From contig JAJTHL010000019.1 in the NCBI GenBank assembly GCA_021298595.1, forward strand, positions 1 to 64,000: a stretch of 64,000 nt of DNA, written 5' to 3'. Numbering within the stretch: the stretch's first letter is position 1; each line of letters starts with the position of its first letter. The notes beneath the pieces were generated by a model that was not told where the DNA came from, did not search any database, and saw only the letters and a program-made list of their open reading frames with translations. Positions 25,648 to 34,157 of this stretch are shown here, in pieces. The translations under genes and the position numbers were made by a program. This DNA comes from Alphaproteobacteria bacterium. GTDB lineage: Bacteria; Pseudomonadota; Alphaproteobacteria; Caedimonadales; UBA1908.

Positions 25648-27567
25648 ATGATGAAATTCGCCCTTTCTTTACTTTCCATAGCCCTTCTCGTTGAAACAGG
25701 CCATGCCTGTTTAGGTGATCTTGATCTCGTGCGGCGCTATAAATCTGGCGCCCTGTATACAGAAAATTTTGACCAAGCAAAGCATTGCACAACGGCGCCC
25801 CAAAACTACGCCGCCCTTCATGAAGAATTTAGGACCCTGAAAGAGAGATTTCCTTATGATCTTATGCTTTCTCTTTATCACGCGCGCACTAAGATGGCGT
25901 CAGGATCTCCCCATTTCCTTGAAGGCCTCAACGAATTTTGCCAGCTCATTTATGTTCATACTCCGACCGATGAATATCTTTGTGTCAACCTAGTCCCCGA
26001 ACTTTTAGGTTATATCCATTCATTAGTCATCGCCCATGTGAATGTTGGAGATCAATTTCAAAAAGTACGTAACCATGTTAAAGACTTGAAATCTTTTTAC
26101 TATGAGGTAAAGAACCCGTCTCAAAAACTCACCCGCAATCAAAGAGCGCGACAAAAAGGGTTTATGCTTGAAACGCAGATGATTGACGCGTTAAAAGGGC
26201 TTTACGGATTACTCAAACAAAATCACGCAGAACCTTGTGGCGATGCGTTGGCGTTTATCATAAGGAATACGCTTGATATTCATGGTCTTTATGATACAGA
26301 TGATAGGGCTATAAAAGCTCTTTACGAAATGGATAAAAACCCCTCTGACCATCTCACCTACGCCTACGCACAATATCTTAAGAAAGCTGAAAAATATGAG
26401 CAAGCCATGACTTTGCTCACGCCCCTTGTGGGAACACACTTAGATCCTGACCTTCCTTTTCAGTCCCCTGAAGCATGTAACTTGCTTGTTGTGGCAGGGA
26501 TCGACCACTACCGCTCAACACGGCACGATCCCCTCACCGACAAAGAAAAACAAAAAGATTTTTTGCGCGGGCAACTCACTCTTTTAGAAGAGTTGGTGGG
26601 CACCCATAACCGTCAAAACATCATTTACATGGCAAACATGACGTCTATTTACCTCGAGCTTGGAGACCACGAAAAAGCGCGCCAAGCCTTTTCAAAAATT
26701 AAATCCTTGCCACAAAAAGCCCTTTCCGAGGTTGGACTTAAGCGTCACAGATTCGAAGCGCTCCATCAAGTTTTAGCAGAAAAAACAGAAGACATTGAGC
26801 TTTCAACAGAGCTGCTCTTGGCCCGTCAAGCAAAAGCCCTTGCAAAAAATAAAATCATTGCTTCTTTTATCAAAAGCCATCAAGCAGCCCTTAACCGCGC
26901 TGCTCAAACACCCTCACGTCCCTCATTCGACAAGCCGAGCACGACGCCCACCGCGTCGGAAAGGAAAACTGACGGTGTGCACTCAAAGGATAGGGCGCTG
27001 TCCTCAAGCAGCCGAGGACTTTCTTCTCATCCACAAGACAACGGGCCGACTTTCCTTGCCAGTGACACCTCGCATGAGGCAAAGAAATCTGCCAAAGAAG
27101 CGCTCTCCAAAGAAAAGAAAAAAACCAGGCGCCCATCTCAGCCTCACCCACAAGCACAGGGAGGCCCCCAAGAAAAACCTCAAGGGGAGCAGCCAAGCAC
27201 TCTTTATATTGAAGATGTCACGACCAACAAACAGGCGGTGGCAACTTTTTATAGGCTTTTTTCGAAATATCTTCCTGATATCAGAAGCGATAAAAAAGTC
27301 ACCATTTCCCTCCATGAAGTACGATCCCTCTTCAAGGCCCTTGGGCAAAATTATGATCCCAAAGCAGGCAAAGGATCTCACAAAAAAGGCACCCTGAAGT
27401 TTGAAGAAACCCCCACGCCCCTAGAAGAGCAGATGGTTATTTTAACAAAGTCGGCTTACCTCAAACCGTACCAAATTAAAAAACTACGCACGGCCTTTTT
27501 AAAGTCAGGTGTCGTGCCAAAGGACGCTCAGATCCTTCACAAACTTCGCCAAGAAGGGCTTCTTTAA
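25648..27567 (+). CDS. Exported repeat protein with C-terminal HicA-like domain, copy 2
   Basis: A 639-residue paralogue of the gene at 22642; the first 20 residues and upstream 100 bases are almost identical, the middle has diverged. Signal peptide (FALSLLSIALLVETGHA), head CLGDLDLVRRYKSGALY, helical repeats (YLELGDHEKARQAFSKIKSL), a low-complexity linker rich in Ser, Pro, Lys (about 415-525), and the conserved tail from IEDVTTNKQA. The HicA-like motif is retained: GKGSHKKGTLKF with His578, then MVILTKSAYLKPYQIKKLR. The signal, head and tail are preserved while the linker is not, which suggests selection on targeting and on the C-terminal domain. A strong terminator follows. Confidence 0.72.
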   Translation: MMKFALSLLSIALLVETGHACLGDLDLVRRYKSGALYTENFDQAKHCTTAPQNYAALHEEFRTLKERFPYDLMLSLYHARTKMASGSPHFLEGLNEFCQLIYVHTPTDEYLCVNLVPELLGYIHSLVIAHVNVGDQFQKVRNHVKDLKSFYYEVKNPSQKLTRNQRARQKGFMLETQMIDALKGLYGLLKQNHAEPCGDALAFIIRNTLDIHGLYDTDDRAIKALYEMDKNPSDHLTYAYAQYLKKAEKYEQAMTLLTPLVGTHLDPDLPFQSPEACNLLVVAGIDHYRSTRHDPLTDKEKQKDFLRGQLTLLEELVGTHNRQNIIYMANMTSIYLELGDHEKARQAFSKIKSLPQKALSEVGLKRHRFEALHQVLAEKTEDIELSTELLLARQAKALAKNKIIASFIKSHQAALNRAAQTPSRPSFDKPSTTPTASERKTDGVHSKDRALSSSSRGLSSHPQDNGPTFLASDTSHEAKKSAKEALSKEKKKTRRPSQPHPQAQGGPQEKPQGEQPSTLYIEDVTTNKQAVATFYRLFSKYLPDIRSDKKVTISLHEVRSLFKALGQNYDPKAGKGSHKKGTLKFEETPTPLEEQMVILTKSAYLKPYQIKKLRTAFLKSGVVPKDAQILHKLRQEGLL

Positions 27568-27641
27568 CGCAAAAGCCCACCCCCAATAGGCAAGGGCGTC
27601 GGTGTTAAAGGATTTTCAACCCTTCCCCTCCTTTTGTTAAG

Positions 27642-27672
27642 AGCTTCCCACCTTAAGGTGGGAAGCTTTTTT
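27642..27672 (+). terminator. Rho-independent terminator of HicA-domain gene 2
   Basis: agcttcccacctt/aaggtgggaagct is a perfect 13-bp palindrome followed by six T. Confidence 0.9.
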
Positions 27673-27692
27673 GAAGAAATAAAAATTTAAAA

Positions 27693-27721
27693 TTGACAGA
27701 AAAAGATTAAACAAGTAAATA
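27693..27721 (+). promoter_or_regulatory. Promoter of HicA-domain gene 3
   Basis: TTGACA, a 17-bp spacer and TAAATA lie 35 bases before the start codon and directly after the preceding terminator, so each tandem gene appears to be transcribed separately. Confidence 0.6.
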
Positions 27722-27756
27722 AATAACTCTTCTCTTATTACTGTGCGAACACAACG

Positions 27757-29679
27757 ATGAATTTCCTCCTGAAAAGTATTATTTTAGCCCTCATAGGCGG
27801 CACCGCCCATGCGTGCTTCCATGACGTCGATCTCGTGCGGCGCTACAAATCTGGTGCCCTGTATACAGAAAATTTTGATGAACAAGGAGCGTGCATAGCG
27901 CCCCCAGCAAGCTATGACGCTTTAAACGAAGAACTCCTATACCTTAAAGAGAGATTTCCCTATGACTCTGATCTGGCTCTATACCATGCGCGTACAAAAC
28001 TAGTCCCTGGGTCACCCCATTTTCTAGAGGGGATTAATGAATTCTGCCAACCTCTTTGTTTGATTCGATCTGATGGTGAACAATTTTCTCCTAGGATTGT
28101 TACGGAAATGAAAATGCACCTAAAGTCCCTCGTAATTGGCAATCATAATATTGATGACAAATTTGAAATGATTTCAAAATATATTGCCAATTTGACCGAA
28201 GCAAGAGACCAAATCGCATCCAATGGGCGTGGGATGGGCCAAAACCAAAAAGCTCGCAAAGAAATTATGCGCTTGGAAAAAAGCATCTTGGAGTCAACTC
28301 AAAATCTTTATAACCTTTTAAAACGCCACCACGCAGCCCCTTGCGGCGATGGGATTTTGCGCATTGTCTTGGATACACTTCAGGAGGGTGAGCATGCTGG
28401 TGTCTACCTAAAGCTCGTGCACAGCCTTTACGAAGAAAGCGATGATCCTTCTGATTATTTGAAAGCGATTTATGCAGAGCTTATTCTTACAGGAGGCCAC
28501 TATGAAAAAGCCCTGTCCCTCCTCACAAGCCTAACAGGAAGACACCTTGACCCAGACCTTCCCTATCAAGATCCACCTACTTATCATTCAATGATTCTGG
28601 CACATTTCCAGCAATACAACGCAGCTCAGGCAAGTGATCCCGACTGGCGGGCACAACAAAAACTTCTTTTGCGTGAAGAATTGGAGGTTTTTGAAATATT
28701 ACTTGGATACTATGACCGCGCCACCCCCAGAGGTTGGTACAACTTTTCGGTGCACTATATGCATCTTGAGGACTATGATAAATCCCTTGAATATTTTTCA
28801 AAATTATCCGCAATGTCTAAGGAGCAGTTATCAGAAGCCGGCATAAGCCCCCGGCCACTTCGCACCCTTCATCAAGTTTTAGCCGACAAAACAGGAAACG
28901 TTGAGCTGTCCACAAGCCTCCTTTTGGCGCAACAACAAAAAGCTCTTTCTAAAAACAAAAAAATCTCCTCGTTTATCAAGGCGTGTCAAACCTCTTTGGC
29001 GAGAGAAAAAGGTAAAGACGTTGGACTAAATCAAGCACCGCTGGTATCCGCGGGCCGTGTCACGAAAAAACCTGCACTGCCAATGACAAAAGATACGCGC
29101 TCAAAAGATGAGGCCCCTACCTTTTCAACCTGGGATAGTGTGTCTTCTTACCTCCCGAGCCCCCCTCTTCAAAAAGGGCCCTATTCTGATCATGGACTAA
29201 GTGCGCGTGGAGCCCGTCCCCTCCTGGAAAAAAGGTCTCACACGCCAAAGGCACCCACACACCTAAAAGAGGTTAAGCAGGAGAAAAAGACACGACAGCC
29301 TTTGAAAAAAAACCTTTTTGTCGAGGACGTGACCACCAATAAGCACGCCATTGCAACATTTCATAAGTTGTTTTCGAAGTATCTTCCTGATGTAAGAAGT
29401 GATAAAAAAGTAACCGTCTCCCTTCATGAGGTTCAATCTCTCTTCAAGGCCCTTGGGCAAAATTATGATCCAAAAGCCGGCAAAGGATCTCACAAAAAAG
29501 GAACTCTCAAGTTTGATAAAACCCAAACACCCATGGACGAACAGATGGTGATACTCACAAAAGCGACGTACCTTAAGCCGTACCAAATTAAAAAACTACG
29601 AGAAGCCTTTATCCGAGCTGGTGTGGTCCCAAAAGATCCAGATATTCTTAAAAAATTAAGAGGTGAAGGACAGTTATAG
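27757..29679 (+). CDS. Exported repeat protein with C-terminal HicA-like domain, copy 3
   Basis: A 640-residue paralogue with its own N-terminal signal sequence (FLLKSIILALIGGTAHA, different from copies 1 and 2) but the same head, CFHDVDLVRRYKSGALY. A TPR-like unit (YMHLEDYDKSLEYFSKLSAM) occurs around 330-350. The linker (about 415-525) is Pro/Ser/Lys-rich. The tail from VEDVTTNKHA closes with the HicA-like domain: VSLHEVQSLFKALG, GKGSHKKGTLKF (His579), MVILTKATYLKPYQIKKLRE and AGVVP. The promoter is clear but no Shine-Dalgarno precedes ATG 27757. As with its sisters there is no neighbouring HicB-like gene. Confidence 0.72.
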   Translation: MNFLLKSIILALIGGTAHACFHDVDLVRRYKSGALYTENFDEQGACIAPPASYDALNEELLYLKERFPYDSDLALYHARTKLVPGSPHFLEGINEFCQPLCLIRSDGEQFSPRIVTEMKMHLKSLVIGNHNIDDKFEMISKYIANLTEARDQIASNGRGMGQNQKARKEIMRLEKSILESTQNLYNLLKRHHAAPCGDGILRIVLDTLQEGEHAGVYLKLVHSLYEESDDPSDYLKAIYAELILTGGHYEKALSLLTSLTGRHLDPDLPYQDPPTYHSMILAHFQQYNAAQASDPDWRAQQKLLLREELEVFEILLGYYDRATPRGWYNFSVHYMHLEDYDKSLEYFSKLSAMSKEQLSEAGISPRPLRTLHQVLADKTGNVELSTSLLLAQQQKALSKNKKISSFIKACQTSLAREKGKDVGLNQAPLVSAGRVTKKPALPMTKDTRSKDEAPTFSTWDSVSSYLPSPPLQKGPYSDHGLSARGARPLLEKRSHTPKAPTHLKEVKQEKKTRQPLKKNLFVEDVTTNKHAIATFHKLFSKYLPDVRSDKKVTVSLHEVQSLFKALGQNYDPKAGKGSHKKGTLKFDKTQTPMDEQMVILTKATYLKPYQIKKLREAFIRAGVVPKDPDILKKLRGEGQL

Positions 29680-29695
29680 TCACTTCAGGAGACGA

Positions 29696-29737
29696 TCTAA
29701 CCTGCCGCTATAAGCCTTGCTTACACGGTAGGTTAGA
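29696..29737. repeat. Hairpin downstream of HicA-domain gene 3
   Basis: tctaacctgccg pairs with cggtaggttaga (one mismatch) 17 bases after the stop. It is probably a transcript 3'-end structure, though it lacks a T-run. Confidence 0.4.
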
Positions 29738-29936
29738 CCAAGGGTAAGAGGCCCTACTTACTTTAAAGATTGTGGCATAATCCATAACGAATCCCAGCAA
29801 AAAATACAGGAGGAAACTTTGGTATATGTTTAAAATTCTATCTTCTTTTCAAGCATAGGATCCTGTGAAAAATATATGCCTTGCCTTACACCTCGGCGTA
29901 ATCTAGTGTGATGGACCATCTTTTGTGAGGCTTCCC

Positions 29937-31496
29937 ATGCAACGCACGTCTCTTTCGTTTCATCTTGTCATGATCCTAAGCGCCATCAGTGTCATCTTTT
30001 TTCTTTTGAATATCGATTATGCGGCCGTGAATATGGTTCTTTTGCCCGTCGCCCACGAAATCAACGCTGATCTAAATGATCTACAATGGCTTCTGAGTGC
30101 GTACGTGCTGATTTGGGCAGCCCTTGTAATTCCGGCAAGCCGCCTGGCCGACACCATGGGACGCCGAAAAGCTCTCACCCTTGGCATGCTGATTTTTATC
30201 ATAGGATCGGCATTGGCAGGAATTGGGCACTCTTTGAGTGTTATTATTATCGGGCGCCTTCTCCAAGGGGTTGGCGGTGCCCTCATGACCGCACCTGCCT
30301 GGTCTTTATTGTTCACATCCTGCCCACCCGAGCGCCAAGGCTTTATCACCAGTATCGGCCTTTCTTTTGGGGGTCTTGGCCTTGCCACGGGTCCTAACCT
30401 TGGGGGCTATATCATCGAGCATTTTGGCTGGCGCTGGATTTTCTATATCAACGTGCCCCTGGGACTGATTGTTATTTTGATCACGCTCCTTTATTGTCCA
30501 AAGGATACCGTCTCCCATGAAAAAACGCCCCTTAATCCCGTTGCGTCCTTTTTTCTCATGGCAGGCGTATGCTTGCCATTTTATGCCCTCAACCAAATAG
30601 AGGTGTGGGGCGCGGGCGAGCCTCGTCTCTGGGCTTTTTTTCTTGGCGGCTTGATATTTTTGGCGCTTTACATGTGGCAGGATAAGTATAGTGGCACGCG
30701 TCTTATTCCGGCTCATCTTTTCCGTTCAAAAGCTTATATGAGCTCTGTAATTGGCATTGGGCTTATGGCCATTTGTTTTTCCATGATTTTAGTCTTGATG
30801 GGCCTTTATTTGCAAAACACTCTTAAATACTCCAGTTATCAAACCGGTCTTATTTTTATGGCCATGACCCTGTCCATGGGACTCTTATCCCCCATCGGCG
30901 GCAAGCTCATTGACCTTGTGGGGGTCAAAACACCTATGATTTTAGGCACCCTTTTTGCGTTTGTGAGCTTTATGTTCAGTGCGTTTCTTGATACTGAGTC
31001 AAGCTTGTGGTTTGTGTGTGTGTGTCTTTTCTTGATGGGGACAGGCCTTGGCTCCTTTTTTGCTGGCTGTAATATTGCAGTTTTGCGCGCCGCAGCACCC
31101 GAAGATCTCAATATCGCCTCGGGCCTTTACACCATGATCATGATGCTCGGGAACACCCTCAGCGTTATTTTGAGCACCAGCCTTGTGGTTTTATGGGGAA
31201 GGAGCGCCCTTTTTACAAAACTCCAAGAGGAGGGGATTCAATTGACCCCCCCACAACATGAAAAACTAGCCTCTCTCATAGCCAAGGTTGAGCTTCCCCA
31301 GGATGCCTTTATGGGGTTTGATCCCCACCACATTCCCACCCTCTTCCAAGGGATGCAAGAGGCCTTTCTTTATGGGTTTGTTTGGAATATGCTAGATGGG
31401 GCCCTCATCTCCCTTCTTGCCTTTGGCGTTGTGCTTTGGGGAATTCCTGCAGGTAAGCCCCTTGAAAAAATCGACGCAGCGCCCTTACCCCTCTAA
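29937..31496 (+). CDS. MFS drug-exporter family, 14-TM (EmrB/QacA, DHA2)
   Basis: A 519-residue inner-membrane protein with about fourteen hydrophobic segments. Motif A appears as ADTMGRRKAL after TM2, motif C as GLGLATGPNLGGYI, and the opening IDYAAVNMVLLPVAHEINAD is typical of the DHA2 family, which extrudes drugs and amphipathic compounds with proton antiport. ATG 29937 is preferred to GTG 29925 because gagg lies six bases before it. No membrane-fusion protein (EmrA) gene adjoins it, so it may act alone. The physiological substrate is unknown. It is a single-gene unit. Confidence 0.88.
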   Translation: MQRTSLSFHLVMILSAISVIFFLLNIDYAAVNMVLLPVAHEINADLNDLQWLLSAYVLIWAALVIPASRLADTMGRRKALTLGMLIFIIGSALAGIGHSLSVIIIGRLLQGVGGALMTAPAWSLLFTSCPPERQGFITSIGLSFGGLGLATGPNLGGYIIEHFGWRWIFYINVPLGLIVILITLLYCPKDTVSHEKTPLNPVASFFLMAGVCLPFYALNQIEVWGAGEPRLWAFFLGGLIFLALYMWQDKYSGTRLIPAHLFRSKAYMSSVIGIGLMAICFSMILVLMGLYLQNTLKYSSYQTGLIFMAMTLSMGLLSPIGGKLIDLVGVKTPMILGTLFAFVSFMFSAFLDTESSLWFVCVCLFLMGTGLGSFFAGCNIAVLRAAAPEDLNIASGLYTMIMMLGNTLSVILSTSLVVLWGRSALFTKLQEEGIQLTPPQHEKLASLIAKVELPQDAFMGFDPHHIPTLFQGMQEAFLYGFVWNMLDGALISLLAFGVVLWGIPAGKPLEKIDAAPLPL

Positions 31497-31525
31497 GATA
31501 AAGGGAAGGTTTTGTCTATTAACCC

Positions 31526-31554
31526 TTGACCTTTTGAGGAATGTAGAGTAGGTA
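31526..31554 (+). promoter_or_regulatory. Promoter of rpmB
   Basis: TTGACC, a 17-bp spacer and TAGGTA lie 38 bases before the rpmB start. Called by eye. Confidence 0.4.
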
Positions 31555-31591
31555 GAAGCACTAGATTATTTATACAGAAGGAATGTGAAAG

Positions 31592-31891
31592 ATGTCCCGT
31601 CGTTGCCCCATTACCAGTAAAGGCGTTATGTCTGGTAACAATGTAAGCCACGCAAATAACAAAACACGTCGCCGTTTTTTGCCAAATATCCAAGAGGTTA
31701 CATTCCTCAGTGAAGTGCTTGGCCCTGTACGCATGAAGGTGTCCGCGCGCGCCATTCGTACCATCGAAAAGAATGGTGGTCTTGATCAATTTTTTGCAAA
31801 GACTTCTAACTTGAAGCTGTCCCCTGAGGCCCGCGCCCTTAAAAGGCGTGTGGAAAAAGCTCAAGCTGCACGCGCTTTTGCTGCTGCATAA
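31592..31891 (+). CDS. rpmB: Large-subunit ribosomal protein bL28
   Basis: 99 residues. The N-terminus [28 protein letters not shown]-type block (RRCP, GNNVSHA, KTRR) is diagnostic of bL28, and the C-terminal half contains [16 protein letters not shown]. The length matches alphaproteobacterial L28 (about 97-100), longer than the 78 residues in E. coli. The start has an aaggaa site 9 bases ahead, and a terminator follows 10 bases after the stop. It forms its own transcription unit, as often seen in alphaproteobacteria. Confidence 0.96.
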   Translation: MSRRCPITSKGVMSGNNVSHANNKTRRRFLPNIQEVTFLSEVLGPVRMKVSARAIRTIEKNGGLDQFFAKTSNLKLSPEARALKRRVEKAQAARAFAAA

Positions 31892-31901
31892 GGTTTAGGA
31901 G

Positions 31902-31939
31902 AGGCGTCTTTTGAGCATTCTCAAAGGGCGCCTTTTTTT
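31902..31939 (+). terminator. Rho-independent terminator of rpmB
   Basis: A 14-bp stem (aggcgtcttttgag / ctcaaagggcgcct, two G-U pairs) with loop catt is followed by seven T. It ends three bases before the TTG start of the transporter gene. Confidence 0.88.
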
Positions 31940-31942
31940 ATC

Positions 31943-32722
31943 TTGGCCCCAGATCCCCTTCACCTGATCCGTTTTCTCCATACCTGGCCCACCGAGGCTG
32001 TTTTATCCCTGACTTTCCTTACGTGCTGTCTTGGGCTTTATGGGTTTGCGCGTTATTTTGGCAAAAGCGGCCTGTATGTTTACGTCGTCCTTGCCTTGGT
32101 CGTGGGTAATATCCAGGTCTTAAAAGGCGTTCTTTTTTCCTTTAGCCAAACCCCCATTGCCCTTGGCACCATCGTCTTTTCCTCGACCTTTGTGGCAAGC
32201 GACATTCTGACTGAATGCTATGGCAAAGAAGCTGCCCTTAAAGGGGTGTGGCTCGGGTTTGGGGCGATGCTTCTTGTAACGCTTCTTATGCTCCTTACCC
32301 TGGGGATTCACCCTTTGGACGTGCCGCCCCATCACGGGGATTATCACTTTCTTGAAGCGCACCGCGCCATGGAAGTGCTTTTCTTACCAGCCCCCCGCCT
32401 GTTGCTGGCAAGTCTGACTGCCTACCTTTGCAGCCAATGCTTGGATATCACCATCTTCGCGCGCCTGAAGGCGTCGCGCCGTGGTGCGCTTTGGGCGCGC
32501 GCTGCCTTTTCTACAGCCCTTGCGTTCCTGGTGGATAACGCACTTTTCAGTGTTCTTGCCTGGGTTGTGCTTTCCCCCACCCCCGTTTCATGGGACAGCC
32601 TTCTTTGGACGTATATCCTTGGCACCTATTGGATTCGCCTTCTTGTGGGCCTTTTGTTCCTGCCTCTTCTTTCCCTCCTTTGCCGTCACTTGAAAGGACG
32701 CCGCCATGCTGAGCTATCCTAA
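31943..32722 (+). CDS. Queuosine-precursor transporter, YhhQ family
   Basis: A 259-residue protein with six or seven transmembrane segments. FVASDILTECYGKEAALKGVW is the hallmark segment of the YhhQ/COG1738 family, which imports the queuosine precursors preQ0 or preQ1. The downstream tgt start lies inside this gene (17-base overlap), so the two are translationally coupled, supporting a queuosine role. No ATG or GTG is available upstream of the first membrane helix; TTG 31943 is taken, directly behind the rpmB terminator and without an evident ribosome site. Start position is therefore the weak point; family assignment is good. Confidence 0.82.
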   Translation: MAPDPLHLIRFLHTWPTEAVLSLTFLTCCLGLYGFARYFGKSGLYVYVVLALVVGNIQVLKGVLFSFSQTPIALGTIVFSSTFVASDILTECYGKEAALKGVWLGFGAMLLVTLLMLLTLGIHPLDVPPHHGDYHFLEAHRAMEVLFLPAPRLLLASLTAYLCSQCLDITIFARLKASRRGALWARAAFSTALAFLVDNALFSVLAWVVLSPTPVSWDSLLWTYILGTYWIRLLVGLLFLPLLSLLCRHLKGRRHAELS

Positions 32723-33920
32723 CTTTTCTTTTCAAATCACCTACAAAGATCCCCAAACCAAGGCTAGGTGCGGTGTTCTTGAAACACCCCACGGCAGCCT
32801 GGAAACACCGGCCTTTATCTTTTGCGCGACGAAAGCGGCCATCAAGGGACTGACCCCTTTGCAAATGAAGGACGCGGGGACCCAGATCATTTTGGCCAAC
32901 ACCTATCACCTTCTTTTACAGCCAGGAAGCGCCCTGGTCGAGAAAATGGGCGGCCTTCACAAATTCATGGGATGGCAAGGGCCCATGCTGACGGACTCGG
33001 GCGGGTTTCAAATTTTCAGCCTGGGTCACGGGTCCGTCGCCAGTGAAATTAAAGGGCGGCGCATGTCGGGACGCGAGAAAAAACTTTCTCACATCACCGA
33101 GGAAGGCGCGACCTTCAGGTCATACGTGGATGGACGGCTCCACACCCTTACCCCTGAATACGCCATGCAGGTTCAGCGCGAGCTGGGACCTGACTTGGTC
33201 GTGGTGCTGGATGAATGCACTCCCTTCCACGTGGATAAAGAGTATACAAGGCGCTCTATGCAATTGTCACATCGCTGGGGTCTTCGCAGCCTTGCGGCCT
33301 TCAAGCAGCACCACACGGGCAAGCAGGCTCTCTACGGGATTATCCAAGGCGGTGTTTACCCGGACTTGCGCCGAGACTCGGCAACCTTTGTTGCCCATCA
33401 ACCCTTTTTCGGACACGCCATTGGGGGATCCCTTGGCGCTGAAAAAGCACAGATGTATGATGTGGTTGCCATGACCACGGACCTTCTCCCAAGCGACCGC
33501 CCCATCCATCTTTTGGGGATCGGCGGCATTTCCGATATTTTTAACGGCGTCAAATGCGGCATTGATACCTTTGACTGTGTCCATCCCACAAGACTCGCAC
33601 GTCACGGCGGCGCCCTCGTGCGTGCGGACGTCGATCCCGAAGAGCGTCCCGATGGGCGCGAGCATTTAAATCTGAATAACGCCAAATACCGAGAAGACGA
33701 CCGTCCCATTGATCCAAGCTGCACGTGCGCGACCTGCCAAACGGCGTCGCGTGCGTACCTGCATCATTTGCTGCGCGCCAAAGAGATGCTGGCCCTGCAA
33801 CTTATTACCCAACACAACGTTTTTCACATGAATAGGCTTCTGGCCGCCATCAGAGCAGCCCTGAAATACGGAACCCTCGACGCCGAGGAAAAGCTGTGGG
33901 TTTTTCCCTCAAGATCATGA
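32706..33920 (+). CDS. tgt: Queuine tRNA-ribosyltransferase (tRNA-guanine transglycosylase)
   Basis: 404 residues, slightly longer than the usual 370-380. It exchanges guanine-34 of GUN-anticodon tRNAs for a 7-deazaguanine (preQ1 in bacteria). MLTDSGGFQIFSLG holds active-site Asp97, FDCVHPTRLARHG holds Asp290 at the nucleophile position, and the zinc site is CTCATC with a downstream His in YLHHLLRAKE. Its ATG lies within the end of the YhhQ-type transporter gene. queA and the de novo preQ1 genes are not in the window, so salvage through the transporter is plausible. Confidence in identity is very high. Confidence 0.96.
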   Translation: MLSYPNFSFQITYKDPQTKARCGVLETPHGSLETPAFIFCATKAAIKGLTPLQMKDAGTQIILANTYHLLLQPGSALVEKMGGLHKFMGWQGPMLTDSGGFQIFSLGHGSVASEIKGRRMSGREKKLSHITEEGATFRSYVDGRLHTLTPEYAMQVQRELGPDLVVVLDECTPFHVDKEYTRRSMQLSHRWGLRSLAAFKQHHTGKQALYGIIQGGVYPDLRRDSATFVAHQPFFGHAIGGSLGAEKAQMYDVVAMTTDLLPSDRPIHLLGIGGISDIFNGVKCGIDTFDCVHPTRLARHGGALVRADVDPEERPDGREHLNLNNAKYREDDRPIDPSCTCATCQTASRAYLHHLLRAKEMLALQLITQHNVFHMNRLLAAIRAALKYGTLDAEEKLWVFPSRS

Positions 33921-33927
33921 CCACTGT

Positions 33928-34080
33928 TTAATCTGCCTGCGTTCCGCGTTTCAAAGAAGCCACCCAGTTTTTAAGCAACCCACCCTCTATTTTTCTTCTA
34001 GAGGGGTCCTTGCTTGTCTGATGATTGTATTGTTTATATCCCAGCACGCCCTTGACGTCCGCCTTAGAACTTGCAAACAT
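33928..34080 (-). CDS. Possible small protein of 50 residues
   Basis: The minus strand between tgt and the oxidoreductase gene has an ATG-started frame of 50 codons ending 8 bases from the tgt stop. The product starts MFASSKADVKGVLGYKQYNH and continues with SRRKIEGGLLKNWVASLKRG. It is basic, mixed in composition and not low-complexity, reading like a real protein. The ribosome site is weak (GAAAAAA). It is below usual length cut-offs, so it is easily missed. No family is recognised; it could also be the tail of a decayed gene. Confidence 0.4.
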   Translation of the reverse strand: MFASSKADVKGVLGYKQYNHQTSKDPSRRKIEGGLLKNWVASLKRGTQAD

Positions 34081-34157
34081 AATTTTTTCATAATGTTAAC
34101 AAAGGAGGTTGTCTCTCTTAGCTTGCCATTTGTGTGTTAAATCTCAGGAGAAAAAAT

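Noticed and set aside
22642-29679. Type II HicAB toxin-antitoxin loci.
   Set aside because: No HicB-like frame adjoins any copy, and the HicA-like part is the tail of a 640-residue exported protein.
31892-31943. PreQ1 riboswitch ahead of the queuosine-precursor transporter.
   Set aside because: The space is filled by the rpmB terminator; no preQ1 class I or II pattern could be fitted.
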